Shown here one piece after another: positions 8,809-18,007 of a stretch of DNA of 44,822 nt (position 1 is the stretch's first letter; each line of letters starts with the position of its first letter). A program made the translations under genes and the position numbers. The stretch lies in the NCBI GenBank assembly GCA_949430125.1, contig CASQMQ010000059.1, forward strand, positions 1 through 44,822, written 5' to 3'. The notes below the pieces were generated by a model. The model was not told the DNA's origin, did not search any database, and saw nothing but the letters and a program-made list of their open reading frames with translations. Origin of the DNA: an uncultured Pseudomonadales bacterium. Lineage in GTDB: Bacteria > Pseudomonadota > Gammaproteobacteria > Pseudomonadales > Pseudohongiellaceae.

Positions 8809-8972
8809 TGTCTGTCTTTATGACTGGCTGCTGCCAGCGAACTATTTTTTCTATCATTTTCCATTTCCCGATTGCATTTGTGCTCACTGGCTAGCTCTAT
8901 GGGTGGACGTATTGCTTAGGCTAGTGAAATGTCTTCCTGCTGGCTGAGCCCCGAAGATAATGAAGCAAACCT

Positions 8973-9002
8973 AGTATAAACGCTTCGCTCAACCACTGCC
9001 AA
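8973..9002 (-). promoter_or_regulatory. Putative sigma70 promoter for the Met-rich gene
   Basis: On the minus strand TTGGCA (-35, complement of 8997-9002) is followed after 18 bases by TATACT (-10, complement of 8973-8978). Transcription would start near 8965 and read into the exported Met-rich gene, leaving a 5' leader of about 100-155 bases. Confidence 0.45.
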
Positions 9003-9203
9003 CGCGCGCAAAGAGTCAGTGGGGCCTTTATCTTGCAGGGGGAAGTGCATCGCTGTGTTGGTCGCGGATATTCTCATTGAAATGACGCCGGACCGCACGG
9101 ATTTCGCCGAGTTCAAGCATAGCCCGTGACTTATCGGGCGATAGGCGTCGCTCTGGGAGTTATGTAATATTTTGTGACAGTAAGGCGGGAGGCTATTCTG
9201 AGG

Positions 9204-9236
9204 TGTAGTGGGCGAACTTGACGTTAGCCCACTACA
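9204..9236. repeat. Strong hairpin downstream of DUF5916 gene
   Basis: TGTAGTGGGC (9204-9213) pairs perfectly with GCCCACTACA (9227-9236). An inner AAC/GTT pairing leaves a five-base loop. It lies 20 bases past the stop of the leftward DUF5916 gene, where a 3'-end structure is expected, but there is no T-run on the leftward side. It may serve RNA 3'-end protection or factor-assisted termination. Confidence 0.4.
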
Positions 9237-9255
9237 AAATATCGAAGCAAAGAAT

Positions 9256-11538
9256 TTAGCGCTGAAATAGGTAGGAGAACTTCATGAAGACTTGGTCTCC
9301 ATCATTCTTCAGATCATTGGCTATCACCAATTCTCTTTCGCCTTCCATCTCCACGATGTCGAAATTACTCTGGTTCGTATTGTAACCAACGTAGAACGCA
9401 GACCATGGGTTGATCACGTAGCGTAGAAGTATATCGAAGTTTAGGTTCTCGTCGTCGACTAACCTTGATGCTGGACCGGCATCTGTTTCATCGTATTGTG
9501 CGATGAAGCGCAGCGACCATTCCTTAGTGAACTGATAGTTCCAGTTACTGCGGAAAATATCGTTAGTGAAGATGTCTGTGCCGCCAGATTCAGTTTCCAG
9601 TTCTGTGTGGAAGAAAGTGTTCGAGATGCGCAGTCTATCGATTGGGCGCCAAAGCATATCGACACTAAATCGAGTGGTGTCTGCGATGCTAGGCAATGTT
9701 CCGCTCGGGGGTACCAAGTTCAGGGTTGTTCCTGTCCTGAGGTTCGCACTGAACGACAAAGTGTTTAGTGTTGTATTGGTATAGCCGAGGTTGAAATCTT
9801 CGTACTTATAGGTTCGGTTCGTCATGATGCCAGAAAAATCTTTCGGCCGGAGCGTTTCTGAATACTCTGTGTAGCTTGCGCTAAAGGTATTCGTATCGAA
9901 ATTCGCACCGAATCCCGGTCCAAGCTGTGAGTAGATTTTATCGCCACCGATATCATTGATGTAGACACCAAAGAGATTGGCATTCCATCTGTTGAGACTG
10001 GAATCTTCTGGATAGAAATTAAAGTTTACACGCTGGTGCAGACCCGAAGAGTCAGAACGGAAGAAACGAGATTGGAAGCCTAGCTCGGTGCGGAAGTCGC
10101 TAGTAGTCTCAATAAAATGTGTGTGGTTGCTGAACGAGCGGCCCGCACGATTCACTTGAATATTGCGCTGGTAGCCAGTTGTTTCCGAGCTGCCATCGAA
10201 CGCCTCACTATCGGTTCCCACGAACTGTAGCTGAGTAGTCCAGTTATTGTTTAGCTTAAAGCGGCCATCAATGCTAGCTACTGTGTTGTGACCGTCGGCG
10301 AGATCGCGGTTAGTCAGTAGCACACCGACGCGGTCTTGGTCTGAAATATCCATAAAGCCACGCAAGATAGCAACGTTAGCTTTCTCGCCTCTTAGTGGGT
10401 CGCCATCAGCTCGATTAAGGCCGGGGGCCTCATCGTTGATTAGGATACTACCGAAGCCAAAGTTGCCTGCGCGGCCGGTAAAGCGTGCGCCGCCTTCGGG
10501 GTCGACAATCCTTCTGGTGAATACTAAGTTTGAATCTGTGGCGAAGAAATCGGCGTTTTCGACGAAGAAAGGACGACGTTCAGGAAACTGAACTTCGAAT
10601 CGTTCGTTCAGTGTTACTTGTGGCTGATCCGATTCTACCTGCGAGAAATCTGGATTAAGCGTGATATCGAGTACCATCGAATCGTTGAAAATAAACTTTG
10701 CGTCCAAGCCTACATCTTGTTCAGAACTCTGATCGAATTTGGGTCCACCTGTTGCGCCGAGGTCTAGGGAATCAACTTCTCTCGCGAAGATGAAGGGGAT
10801 GATCTGCGAATTATTTCCCGGAGACACATCTCGAATCCCGGTAAGTGTGGCAGTTTGGTTCAGGCGGCCTTCAACGTTTACAGAGTAAGGGGGCCAGTAC
10901 GATTCTTCGCCATAGCGAGGTATGTTGCGGCCGAACTGAATGCGCCAATTCTGTTCTGAGTTATCTGGGAATCGCAGGCTGCGCAGCGGAATAGCCATTT
11001 TTGCCATATAGCCCTGATCGGTAAGCTGACCGTCGCTTTCCCATACCATTTCTAATGTGGTGTCGAAGCCCGCACGGCGCGAAGAGCCTTCGGTCCAGCG
11101 TGCATCCCATTGAATGCCTAGTGGAGTTGTTCTGAATGAGAAAGCAGCGCGTTGATCGTTGAATGTGTCGAAGGATATCTCGACATGGTCATCACCATCG
11201 ATATTCTCTCTTGATGAGAGGTTTGCTCTAATTTGATCTGGATCCGTATCGAAGGCCAGGAACATTACATGCAATTCATTCTGATCGTAGCCGATGTAAA
11301 CCTCGGTGCGTTGTGCTGAAGGCTCGTCGGGCTCGGGCTCGCGCTGAACAAAACTGTCGACCTTCGTCATAGAGCGGGCCAATACTGAAGAGGGGGCCAT
11401 ATTCTCGAAGTCGGCGAAGCTCGGCTCACCGTCGATAAGGGGCATGACTAGCCCAGACTCTGCAGCGCTTACTGACTTTGAAAACAACAATGCTACCGCT
11501 GTACACAATAGGCACAAATTCAACCAGGACTTACTCAT
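9256..11538 (-). CDS. DUF5916 outer-membrane protein with CBM9-like N-terminal domain
   Basis: The 760-residue protein has a signal peptide (~25 residues, ending VSAAES). Next comes a DOMON/CBM9-like sandwich with TEVYIGYDQNELHVMFLAF, a DDHVEISFDTF segment and QGYMAKMAIPLRSLRFP (about residues 45-210). From about residue 240 to the end come repeated amphipathic beta strands typical of an outer-membrane barrel. This is the DUF5916 architecture found in marine bacteria. Members often sit beside exported hydrolases, and the function is unknown, possibly uptake or binding at the surface. The C-terminus ends in FSYLFQR, an aromatic-rich final strand. The ribosome binding site GAGAGGA is buried in a predicted hairpin (11541-11578). 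The frame is intact. Confidence 0.8.
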   Translation of the reverse strand: MSKSWLNLCLLCTAVALLFSKSVSAAESGLVMPLIDGEPSFADFENMAPSSVLARSMTKVDSFVQREPEPDEPSAQRTEVYIGYDQNELHVMFLAFDTDPDQIRANLSSRENIDGDDHVEISFDTFNDQRAAFSFRTTPLGIQWDARWTEGSSRRAGFDTTLEMVWESDGQLTDQGYMAKMAIPLRSLRFPDNSEQNWRIQFGRNIPRYGEESYWPPYSVNVEGRLNQTATLTGIRDVSPGNNSQIIPFIFAREVDSLDLGATGGPKFDQSSEQDVGLDAKFIFNDSMVLDITLNPDFSQVESDQPQVTLNERFEVQFPERRPFFVENADFFATDSNLVFTRRIVDPEGGARFTGRAGNFGFGSILINDEAPGLNRADGDPLRGEKANVAILRGFMDISDQDRVGVLLTNRDLADGHNTVASIDGRFKLNNNWTTQLQFVGTDSEAFDGSSETTGYQRNIQVNRAGRSFSNHTHFIETTSDFRTELGFQSRFFRSDSSGLHQRVNFNFYPEDSSLNRWNANLFGVYINDIGGDKIYSQLGPGFGANFDTNTFSASYTEYSETLRPKDFSGIMTNRTYKYEDFNLGYTNTTLNTLSFSANLRTGTTLNLVPPSGTLPSIADTTRFSVDMLWRPIDRLRISNTFFHTELETESGGTDIFTNDIFRSNWNYQFTKEWSLRFIAQYDETDAGPASRLVDDENLNFDILLRYVINPWSAFYVGYNTNQSNFDIVEMEGERELVIANDLKNDGDQVFMKFSYLFQR

Positions 11539-11540
11539 TG

Positions 11541-11578
11541 GATCCTCTCTTTATTGATATTTCGAAGGCGAGAGGATC
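11541..11578 (-). promoter_or_regulatory. Hairpin that sequesters the DUF5916 ribosome binding site
   Basis: On the minus strand GATCCTCTC (complement of 11570-11578) pairs perfectly over nine bases with GAGAGGATC (complement of 11541-11549), across a 20-base AT-rich loop. The second arm contains the GAGAGGA Shine-Dalgarno of the downstream gene (start 11538). When folded, the structure would block ribosome access, suggesting translational control by temperature, a ligand, a protein or an sRNA. The pairing is seen directly. The regulatory role is inference. Confidence 0.5.
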
Positions 11579-11609
11579 ATACTTGGATTTGCGGGGGTAG
11601 GGAACCTCC

Positions 11610-11626
11610 TGTGACAGTTGGTCACA
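11610..11626. promoter_or_regulatory. Palindrome resembling a CRP/FNR-family site
   Basis: TGTGAC-AGTTG-GTCACA is a perfect six-base inverted repeat with a five-base centre. It resembles the CRP consensus TGTGA-N6-TCACA but with seven central bases. It lies between the end of the cytochrome gene (11656) and the start of the DUF5916 gene (11538), so it could be the operator for the latter. Flanking CCTCC (11605-11609) and GGAGG (11636-11640) could extend it into a hairpin, so an RNA role is the alternative. Confidence 0.35.
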
Positions 11627-11655
11627 TACGGCTTTGGAGGCTCCCGGAGGGTGTT

Positions 11656-12189
11656 TTAGAGGGCTTGGCTGCTATCTATGAATCCGTCCTTGTTGGGCAT
11701 TTCGACTTGCATGAGGGTTTCCTTGTTCAGAACTAGGGAGTCCTCAATAATGCCGTTTAAATGCAGTACATAGGCTATTACCTGGTACACCTCATCGCTG
11801 GTCAGTGATTTAGGTGCGTCTGCAGGCATGGCTCGCTGGACATAGTCGAAAAGCGTGCTGGCATGGGGCCAGTAGCTGCCTACTGTCCGGATCGGTCGCT
11901 CCTCGGACTGCATGTCGCCGCCGACGAGGCGCGTATTTGCGGATGTTCCTTCTCCAGTCATGCCATGGCAGGCCACGCAGCGTCTCTCGAAGATGGCCTT
12001 TCCCTGCATTGCCGTGCCGCTGCCTTGGGGGTAGCCACTGCCGTTGGGTTGTGCGATCAGATCGAAACCCTGTAACTGGCTCTCATTGATTGGGGTGCCA
12101 AGCGATTGAGCTTGGACTGCAGCCGATAGGCCTATTGATAGGCTCGCTGAAACCGCTGAGGCGGTTAGAAGCTTTTTAAGCGTAAACAT
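11656..12189 (-). CDS. Periplasmic cytochrome c, partner of the SoxC-like enzyme
   Basis: This class I cytochrome c has a signal peptide (ending AVQAQS) and one heme-binding motif CVACH, preceded by GKAIFERR and followed by GMTGEG. The C-terminal helix EVYQVIAYVLHLN is typical of sulfite dehydrogenase cytochrome subunits. Met in RAMPADAPKSL is the likely sixth heme ligand. At about 177 residues with one heme it resembles SorB-type subunits more than the larger diheme SoxD of the classical Sox system. The start at 12189 (MFTLKK) is preferred because GGGAG lies nine bases upstream. An ATG at 12198 is also in frame. It overlaps the end of the soxC-like gene by 14 bases (23 from 12198), which supports a coupled operon. 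Its expected role is to accept electrons from the molybdenum subunit. Confidence 0.85.
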   Translation of the reverse strand: MFTLKKLLTASAVSASLSIGLSAAVQAQSLGTPINESQLQGFDLIAQPNGSGYPQGSGTAMQGKAIFERRCVACHGMTGEGTSANTRLVGGDMQSEERPIRTVGSYWPHASTLFDYVQRAMPADAPKSLTSDEVYQVIAYVLHLNGIIEDSLVLNKETLMQVEMPNKDGFIDSSQAL

Positions 12190-13447
12190 TGGCAACATCT
12201 CCCGCAGTGTTAACGGCCCAACTCTGAATGCCGTGGAAATGATAGGTGCTGATATTGCCTTTCTCTGTTACAAGGCTGGTGCGTGTTGGCTGCACATTGC
12301 CCTGGCTGTCTGTTGCTCGACTCTGCAGAACAGCATCGCCTCCAGACCATTGCCATGGAATTCTGAATCTCGCCAAAGCCTTCTCACTCTGATGGGAATC
12401 AATCATCGCATCGGCCCAAGTTCGCCCGCCATCTGCGCTAACTTCGACTTGGCGAATGCTACCGCGTCCAGACCACGCGATACCTGTTACCTGATAGATA
12501 CCTTGTCGTTCTAACTTCATCTGTCCTGAGGGTGCGGTGATGACTGACTTGGTGCCCATAGGAAAAGTAAATTGCTGACTCTTGCGGTCGAGTCGGGTGT
12601 CTGTGTATTTGCTGGTCTCATCGCGGAAGTGAGTCGGTTCACGCGTGAGTTTTATTTGCGTCAACCATTTCACGCTGATGTTGCCTTCACATCCCGGTAC
12701 GAAAAGACGCATTGGATAGCCCTGACCAGGCCGCACCGGCTCGCCATTTTGAAACAGTGCGAGCATTACATCATCCATAGCGCGATTGAGAGGAATAGAG
12801 CGGCCCATACTGGCAGCATCTGCGCCTACGGCATTGATCCATCGAGCTTCGGGATCTACTCCAGCTTCATCTAAGAGGGTCGATAGCGGGATACCAGTCC
12901 ATTCGGCACCGGAAACCAAACCATGCAGACTCTGCGCGCTGCCGTCGGCAGGATTAGGTCCGAACAGAGAACCGCTGTTACCTGAACACTCTAGAAAATA
13001 AATTTTGCTGACCATCGGATAGCGCAGCAAGTCTTCATAGTTGAATACTAGAGGCTGACGCACCAAGCCATGAATAACCAATTTGTGCTGAGCCGGATCT
13101 ATATCGGGAATGCCAGCATGATGCCGCTCAAAGTGGAGGCTATTTGGCGTGATCGATCCCTGCAATTGATGCAGGGGTGAACGCGATGCACCGCCACCAG
13201 GATAAAGTGGATTGGGGTTACCCGACATTCTCTGCATGTCATCGGTAAACCTAGAGCGCGAGCCATAACCACTGGCGTTAGCCCCAGGCTGCTTAGACCA
13301 TCCGGGAATTTCCAAATTGAGCCCCGCGTCGGCGCCTAGTAAAGAAGTGGATGCGGCCGTACCCATTCCTGCCAAACCGAGACCAAGAAGGTGGCGTCGG
13401 TTGATCAATCCATTGGCAGCTACTTTTTCTAATTCCTGCTTAGTCAT
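12176..13447 (-). CDS. soxC: SoxC-like sulfite/sulfane dehydrogenase, molybdopterin subunit
   Basis: The 423-residue protein has a Tat-like signal (INRRHLLGLGLAG, twin Arg at 17-18), so it is exported folded with its cofactor. The sulfite-oxidase fold follows: HGLVRQPLVFNYEDLLRYP, the molybdenum-coordinating Cys154 in FLECSGNSG, GAEWTGIPLSTLLDEAG, and a C-terminal dimerisation domain with IAWSGRG, VEVSADGGRTW and a WQWSGG segment. It would oxidise sulfite or a thiosulfate-derived sulfane group and pass electrons to the overlapping cytochrome gene. No soxAXYZB genes are in the window. The symbol reflects the closest family. A stand-alone sulfite dehydrogenase is the likely role here. Confidence 0.88.
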   Translation of the reverse strand: MTKQELEKVAANGLINRRHLLGLGLAGMGTAASTSLLGADAGLNLEIPGWSKQPGANASGYGSRSRFTDDMQRMSGNPNPLYPGGGASRSPLHQLQGSITPNSLHFERHHAGIPDIDPAQHKLVIHGLVRQPLVFNYEDLLRYPMVSKIYFLECSGNSGSLFGPNPADGSAQSLHGLVSGAEWTGIPLSTLLDEAGVDPEARWINAVGADAASMGRSIPLNRAMDDVMLALFQNGEPVRPGQGYPMRLFVPGCEGNISVKWLTQIKLTREPTHFRDETSKYTDTRLDRKSQQFTFPMGTKSVITAPSGQMKLERQGIYQVTGIAWSGRGSIRQVEVSADGGRTWADAMIDSHQSEKALARFRIPWQWSGGDAVLQSRATDSQGNVQPTRTSLVTEKGNISTYHFHGIQSWAVNTAGDVANVYA

Positions 13448-13499
13448 AGACGTTCTCTTCCTATTTCTGACAGCATTTTATTTATTGGCAACCTAGCGA

Positions 13500-15089
13500 C
13501 TAATAACCTAGATATTGCTTCGCTTCCTGAACAGCAGGGTGACTGTCATCATTCCATACTGCTAACAAGGATTCGTACATCATTGAGGCTTTGCCTTGCT
13601 CGCCCAAGTTCTTGTGGCTGCGCGCAGCGCCAAGAAGTGACCAAGGTCGGTTTTTCAAACGCTGCAATGAAGTTCCGAATAGCTCTGCTGCTTCGTCATG
13701 CATGCCCATTTCTAACATCATTTCTGCGGCCAATTCATGCACAGGTTTTAGTGGAGTAGCAGCGCCGTTTGGTGCTCGTTGACCTTCTCTAATAGTCATA
13801 GCTTCTTGAATCAGCTCTATAGCCTGCTGCCTTTTAGCCACATCAACCATAGCTTGCTGCATAGATTCCTTGTGGAGAGTTAGAGCGGCAACTTCGTGAT
13901 GTACTAATTTTAGCTGCCCATTGTCAGGACTATCCGCTAGCATTTTGTCTAATTTCGCTACGACTTGATTTGCCACTGCTAAATCACCAAGGTGAGCGGC
14001 GCTTAGGCCCAGTGCGAGCAATTCCGTGGCGTCGAGATCATCAGAAAAAGGCTGCACTTGCCACTGCTTGCTCTCGATAATATGCCTGGCTCTCATCGTC
14101 TTAACAGTGCTCGCTGCGCGGGCGCTGCTGGGAGCGTTGTCTAGAACCATCTGGCCGCGTTTGATCCATCTCTCGGACTTCTCGAGGTCACCGAGTTGCA
14201 GATCGCCATACTGACCCCAGTTAGAGGAGTGATTCATATCTCCCGTAGAATCACCTTCACTCCAGAGTTCTAGCCCTGCGTTGAAGGCAGAATCGTTCCA
14301 GACGGAGACTTCATTCCACATGCCATGTTGGATGAATATGTGAGTGGGCATATGACGGGCATGAGATACTGCGGGTGCTATATCGGCGTAGGCAGTTGCC
14401 GCTTCCAACGCAATGGGCGCATGGACTGGATCGTCGAAGGAGTGAATTACGTAGTGAGCCGCGCCGGGATGATTGTCGTTCTCCTTGAACATTTCCAGGG
14501 CTAAGGCGCCGGCGCGCATATTGATGCGCTGGCTATCTGCGCCAGACGCCGTCGCGCCAGACAGCATGGATGCGGTGTAGAAGGCTTTGACCTCAAAATC
14601 ATCGGGATATTGTGCATAAAGGTCGGCCATTGCGTTCATCCAGGCAATGCGTCTCTCTGGCATGCCTCCAACGGTCAACGCGTAAGCTTCGGCTGCTAGC
14701 AGAAAGCCCTTTTCTCGATCCGTGGGTGCCTTGGCGAGCCGTTCCTCACTAGTCGCACCTAGGCGCATTAAGGCTTCGCCAGGACCGGCGTCCTTCTGGC
14801 CAAAGAAAGGATGCTGATAGGTGAATGCCTCGCCCCAATAGGCCATAGCGAAGTCAGGTTGGATCTCCTGAGCGCTTCGAAATTCATTCTGGGCTTGAAC
14901 CATGCCAAAGCTATGTAAATAGCCCACGCCGCGGATGAAATGTTCCTGAGCGGCAGGTGAGCCTGACGTTGGGAAATCGAAGGTGCCAATGCGGTCCAAT
15001 TCAGCTGCATGAATATTTGCCACAAACGGAATGACGAATAGGCTTAAGAGTGCTGCTACGACTGGATTGGAGGGGTTTCGACTGAACAT
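13500..15089 (-). CDS. Exported TPR-repeat protein
   Basis: The 529-residue protein has a signal peptide (VVAALLSLFVIPFVANIHA) and helical repeats of TPR type: HFIRGVGYLHSFGMVQAQNEFR, then MAYWGEAFTYQHPFF. It carries a conserved segment of this family with NHPGAAHYVIHSFDDP and HARHMPTHIFIQHGMWNEV, and ends with LKNRPWSLLGAARSHKNLG. The conserved His-rich segments (H-AAHYVIH, HARHMPTHI) suggest a metal or active site, but the function is unknown. AAGGAA six bases upstream supports ATG 15089. The gene lies directly upstream of the soxC-like gene (52-base gap) on the same strand, so the three may be co-transcribed. Confidence 0.8.
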   Translation of the reverse strand: MFSRNPSNPVVAALLSLFVIPFVANIHAAELDRIGTFDFPTSGSPAAQEHFIRGVGYLHSFGMVQAQNEFRSAQEIQPDFAMAYWGEAFTYQHPFFGQKDAGPGEALMRLGATSEERLAKAPTDREKGFLLAAEAYALTVGGMPERRIAWMNAMADLYAQYPDDFEVKAFYTASMLSGATASGADSQRINMRAGALALEMFKENDNHPGAAHYVIHSFDDPVHAPIALEAATAYADIAPAVSHARHMPTHIFIQHGMWNEVSVWNDSAFNAGLELWSEGDSTGDMNHSSNWGQYGDLQLGDLEKSERWIKRGQMVLDNAPSSARAASTVKTMRARHIIESKQWQVQPFSDDLDATELLALGLSAAHLGDLAVANQVVAKLDKMLADSPDNGQLKLVHHEVAALTLHKESMQQAMVDVAKRQQAIELIQEAMTIREGQRAPNGAATPLKPVHELAAEMMLEMGMHDEAAELFGTSLQRLKNRPWSLLGAARSHKNLGEQGKASMMYESLLAVWNDDSHPAVQEAKQYLGY

Positions 15090-15230
15090 CGGGATTCCTT
15101 AATTTATGATTTTAGATTGGGCTCAAGGGTGCCAACTAAGGCGCACCTTTGCAATCTCTATTTTTGAGGGAAACCAGAACCCTGCCAACTAAAGATGCTG
15201 AACCTAACTGGATGAGACTCCAGCAATCAC

Positions 15231-17024
15231 CTAAGCCAAATGATCAGTAATAACCCTTAAAAATGCCGGCCCGTATTTCTCCAGTTTCCTCTCTCCCACG
15301 CCGCTCACCATGCCAAAAGCATTCATATCTTGGGGCAGGTTCACGCACATCTCCTGCAGAGCGCTGTCGTGAAAGATCACGTAGGGTGGCACGCCTTTAT
15401 CTTCGGCAAACTGCCGTCTGCATTCCCGCAGTGCTTCCCATAGGGCGACATCGACATCGGCGGCAAGTGGTGTCTTGGTTTGTCGCTTCGCTGTTTTCTG
15501 CTTAACGTCAACTCGAAGTTGAATTGTCTCTTCGCCGCGTAGCAAGGGCCGGCAACTTTCCTCTAGCCGAAGCGCGCCGAAGCGCTCCAGATCGACGCTT
15601 AAATAGCCTCTGGCGACCAACTGTCTGAATACCGAACGCCACTGGTTATTGTCTAGTTCCTGGCCGATGCCGTGGGAGGCAAGCCGATGGTGATCGAATT
15701 GAAATACCTTGTCGTTTTCGGCGCCGCGAAGCACGTCGATGAGGTGATTCACCCCGAAGCGCTGATTAGTGCGATAGGTGACGCTTAATGCCTTTCTTGC
15801 TGCCTCGGTGCCATCCCAAGTTTGTGGCGGCTCGAGGCAGCAATCACAATTTCCACAAGCATGTTCCATTTCATCGTCAAAATAGCCAAGAAGGGCCTGA
15901 CGACGACAGCTAGTAATCTCACACAGGCCCAGCATCGCATTCAGGCGGTGCTGCTCCGCACGCTTATGTTCTTCGCTGCCATCTGAGCCTTCCATCATCT
16001 GTCTCAGTTTAATGACATCCTGCAAACCGTAGATCATCCATGCATCGGCAGGCTCACCATCACGGCCAGCGCGACCGGTTTCCTGATAGTAAGACTCGAT
16101 CGTCTTCGGCAGATCCAGGTGAGCGACGAAACGCACATCGGGTTTATCGATTCCCATGCCGAAGGCGATGGTGGCAACGATGATCACCCCCTCGTCGCGC
16201 AGGAATTTACTTTGATGATCCGCTCTAGTCTCGGCAGGCAGTCCAGCATGATAAGGAAGCGCGTTGAAGCCTTGCGCTTGCAGCCAATAGGCGATGTCCT
16301 CTGTCTTCTTTCTCGAGAGGCAATACACGATGCCCGCATCGTTCGCGTGTTCGTCTTTCAAAAATTTCAAGAATTGTTGTTTCGCATTGTGTTTTAACGC
16401 GATGCGATAGCAGATATTGGGGCGATCGAAGCCGGCGATGAACTGCCCCGCTTCTTCTAACTGTAATCGACTGATAATTTCAGTGCGGGTTCTAGCGTCT
16501 GCGGTCGCTGTAAGTGCGATGCGCGGTATTTCTGGAAACAGTTCGTGTAGCAGGCTTAGCTTTAGGTAGTCGGCTCGAAAATCATGCCCCCACTGCGATA
16601 CACAATGGGCCTCGTCAATGGCGAACAGTGAGATCGGGGCTTCTCGAAGCAGTCTTAGTGTGTTTGCCTGAGTGAACCGCTCCGGTGCTATATAGAGTAG
16701 GTCCAATTCGCCAGCAAGCAGTGCTCGCTCGATCTCTCTAGCTTCGGCGGCGCTCAAAGTAGAGTTGAGAAAGGAGGCGCGTACTCCCAGTAATCGCATT
16801 GCACTTACCTGGTCCTGCATCAATGCGATCAAGGGAGAAATAACAACGCCGCAACCCTCGCGTACCAGTGCTGGAATCTGATAGCACAGCGACTTACCGC
16901 CGCCAGTAGGCATCAAAACCAATGCATCGTCGCCGAGGATAAGGGCGTCGATTATTTGATCTTGGGGAGGGCGGAAAGACGAAAAACCAAAAACGGAATG
17001 TAAAATGTCGTGTGCACTACTCAT
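15231..17024 (-). CDS. recQ: ATP-dependent DNA helicase RecQ
   Basis: The 597-residue protein has the full RecQ layout. Walker A is TGGGKS (40-45). The DEAH box with the aromatic-rich loop is [16 protein letters not shown] (to about residue 150). Helicase domain 2 has the arginine-finger motif [10 protein letters not shown]. The zinc-binding segment [10 protein letters not shown] with CGNCDCC follows (about 370-395), then a winged-helix RQC domain, and an HRDC domain after a basic linker (about 525-597). It unwinds DNA 3'-5' in recombination and repair, acting in the RecF pathway. The length is normal and the frame intact. A TATACT -10-like element lies about 20 bases before the ATG. Confidence 0.95.
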   Translation of the reverse strand: MSSAHDILHSVFGFSSFRPPQDQIIDALILGDDALVLMPTGGGKSLCYQIPALVREGCGVVISPLIALMQDQVSAMRLLGVRASFLNSTLSAAEAREIERALLAGELDLLYIAPERFTQANTLRLLREAPISLFAIDEAHCVSQWGHDFRADYLKLSLLHELFPEIPRIALTATADARTRTEIISRLQLEEAGQFIAGFDRPNICYRIALKHNAKQQFLKFLKDEHANDAGIVYCLSRKKTEDIAYWLQAQGFNALPYHAGLPAETRADHQSKFLRDEGVIIVATIAFGMGIDKPDVRFVAHLDLPKTIESYYQETGRAGRDGEPADAWMIYGLQDVIKLRQMMEGSDGSEEHKRAEQHRLNAMLGLCEITSCRRQALLGYFDDEMEHACGNCDCCLEPPQTWDGTEAARKALSVTYRTNQRFGVNHLIDVLRGAENDKVFQFDHHRLASHGIGQELDNNQWRSVFRQLVARGYLSVDLERFGALRLEESCRPLLRGEETIQLRVDVKQKTAKRQTKTPLAADVDVALWEALRECRRQFAEDKGVPPYVIFHDSALQEMCVNLPQDMNAFGMVSGVGERKLEKYGPAFLRVITDHLA

Positions 17025-17203
17025 TGCGGGGCAGTATACCGTATAGTTAACAGATTCTATTGCTACTAATATGACGAAAGTAGGAAATTTTGCGTGACAC
17101 CGTTAAATTTCGCGCAAATTAAATGCTCAATCCTGTTGGTAGCTTGAGCATCGCGCTCGGTTACTGCTATGAACGAAAAGAAAGCAAGGGAGTCACTGAA
17201 TAA

Positions 17204-17884
17204 GTGCCAAGTATTCTAAATAGACTCGAGAAACTGAAGGCGAAACGGCTCGGTGTCCGTATTCAGGATTTCAGCAATATTAGTGCACAATCTCAGCTGG
17301 TTATGGAGGAGCATTCGCGACTGGGCGATGTGCAAGTTCGACTGCCTAAAGCGGATCATCCGCTTCGCATGGGCGCTTACAGCTACATGCGCGAGGGGGG
17401 AGAGATATTGCATCTCGAATCGATAGGCAGATTCTGTTCTATTGGTCGCAATGTGGTTCTTGGTCAGCCTACAGACAATCATCCGACCGATTGGGTTTCT
17501 AGTAGCATGTCTGTAAGCGGAGCTTATGAGGCGGGCTGTGTCTACTCCAGCATAGGTCATGATGTTTGGATCGCCCATAATGTAGTTGTGATGGCGGGAG
17601 TAAAGATTGGTGACGGCGCCGTTATCGGACGTAATGCAGTAGTTACCAAGGATGTTGAGCCCTATCAGATCGTGGTCGGCAATCCGGGTAAGGTTGTGCG
17701 TACGCGTTTTACTAAGGAGCAGATTGTGAGTCTTATGAAGAGCGAGTGGTGGAATATTGACTATGCCGCGCTTAAAGACCTGCCCTTTGACGATGTTGAT
17801 GTATTTCTGAAACGATTGGAAGCGCAGCAAACTATGGCTGACTATGCGTCAGTCGAGATTCGCAATAGGAAAATTAAAAATTAA
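17204..17884 (+). CDS. CatB-type hexapeptide O-acyltransferase
   Basis: The 226-residue protein is a left-handed beta-helix acyltransferase. It has repeated hexapeptides through IGRNVVLG, IGHDVWIAHNVVVMAG and IGDGAVIGRNAVVTKDV, and ends the fold with VVGNPGKVVR. It is typical of xenobiotic or polysaccharide O-acetyltransferases. The catalytic His is probably in TDNHPTDW. It would transfer an acetyl group from acetyl-CoA to a sugar or similar hydroxyl. The preferred start is GTG 17204, because a stop directly precedes it and no upstream ATG is in frame. AAGGGAG lies about 12 bases upstream. It is divergent from recQ. Confidence 0.8.
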   Translation: MPSILNRLEKLKAKRLGVRIQDFSNISAQSQLVMEEHSRLGDVQVRLPKADHPLRMGAYSYMREGGEILHLESIGRFCSIGRNVVLGQPTDNHPTDWVSSSMSVSGAYEAGCVYSSIGHDVWIAHNVVVMAGVKIGDGAVIGRNAVVTKDVEPYQIVVGNPGKVVRTRFTKEQIVSLMKSEWWNIDYAALKDLPFDDVDVFLKRLEAQQTMADYASVEIRNRKIKN

Positions 17885-18007
17885 AAGCCGCGGTTATTTA
17901 CTGTCATCAATGACAAAATCTCCTAATCCAATATTTCTGCGCTGCTACTATTAAAGCGGCTAGACTCCCGAGAAATGATCTTTTGACTGTTAATAACCTA
18001 GAAGCTA

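Larger units (their letters stand above)
8809..9255. other. Intergenic region with promoter and hairpin
   Basis: No convincing gene is present. Short open frames here lack start signals and coding character. The region holds a leftward sigma70-like promoter (8973-9002) for the Met-rich gene and a strong hairpin (9204-9236) downstream of the DUF5916 gene. Confidence 0.45.

Noticed and set aside
8916-9116. Leftward 66-codon frame upstream of the Met-rich gene
   Set aside because: No ribosome binding site and no protein-like composition; it overlaps the promoter region at 8973-9002.
17216-17830. Leftward 204-codon frame
   Set aside because: Antisense shadow of the hexapeptide acyltransferase, which has clear family motifs on the other strand.
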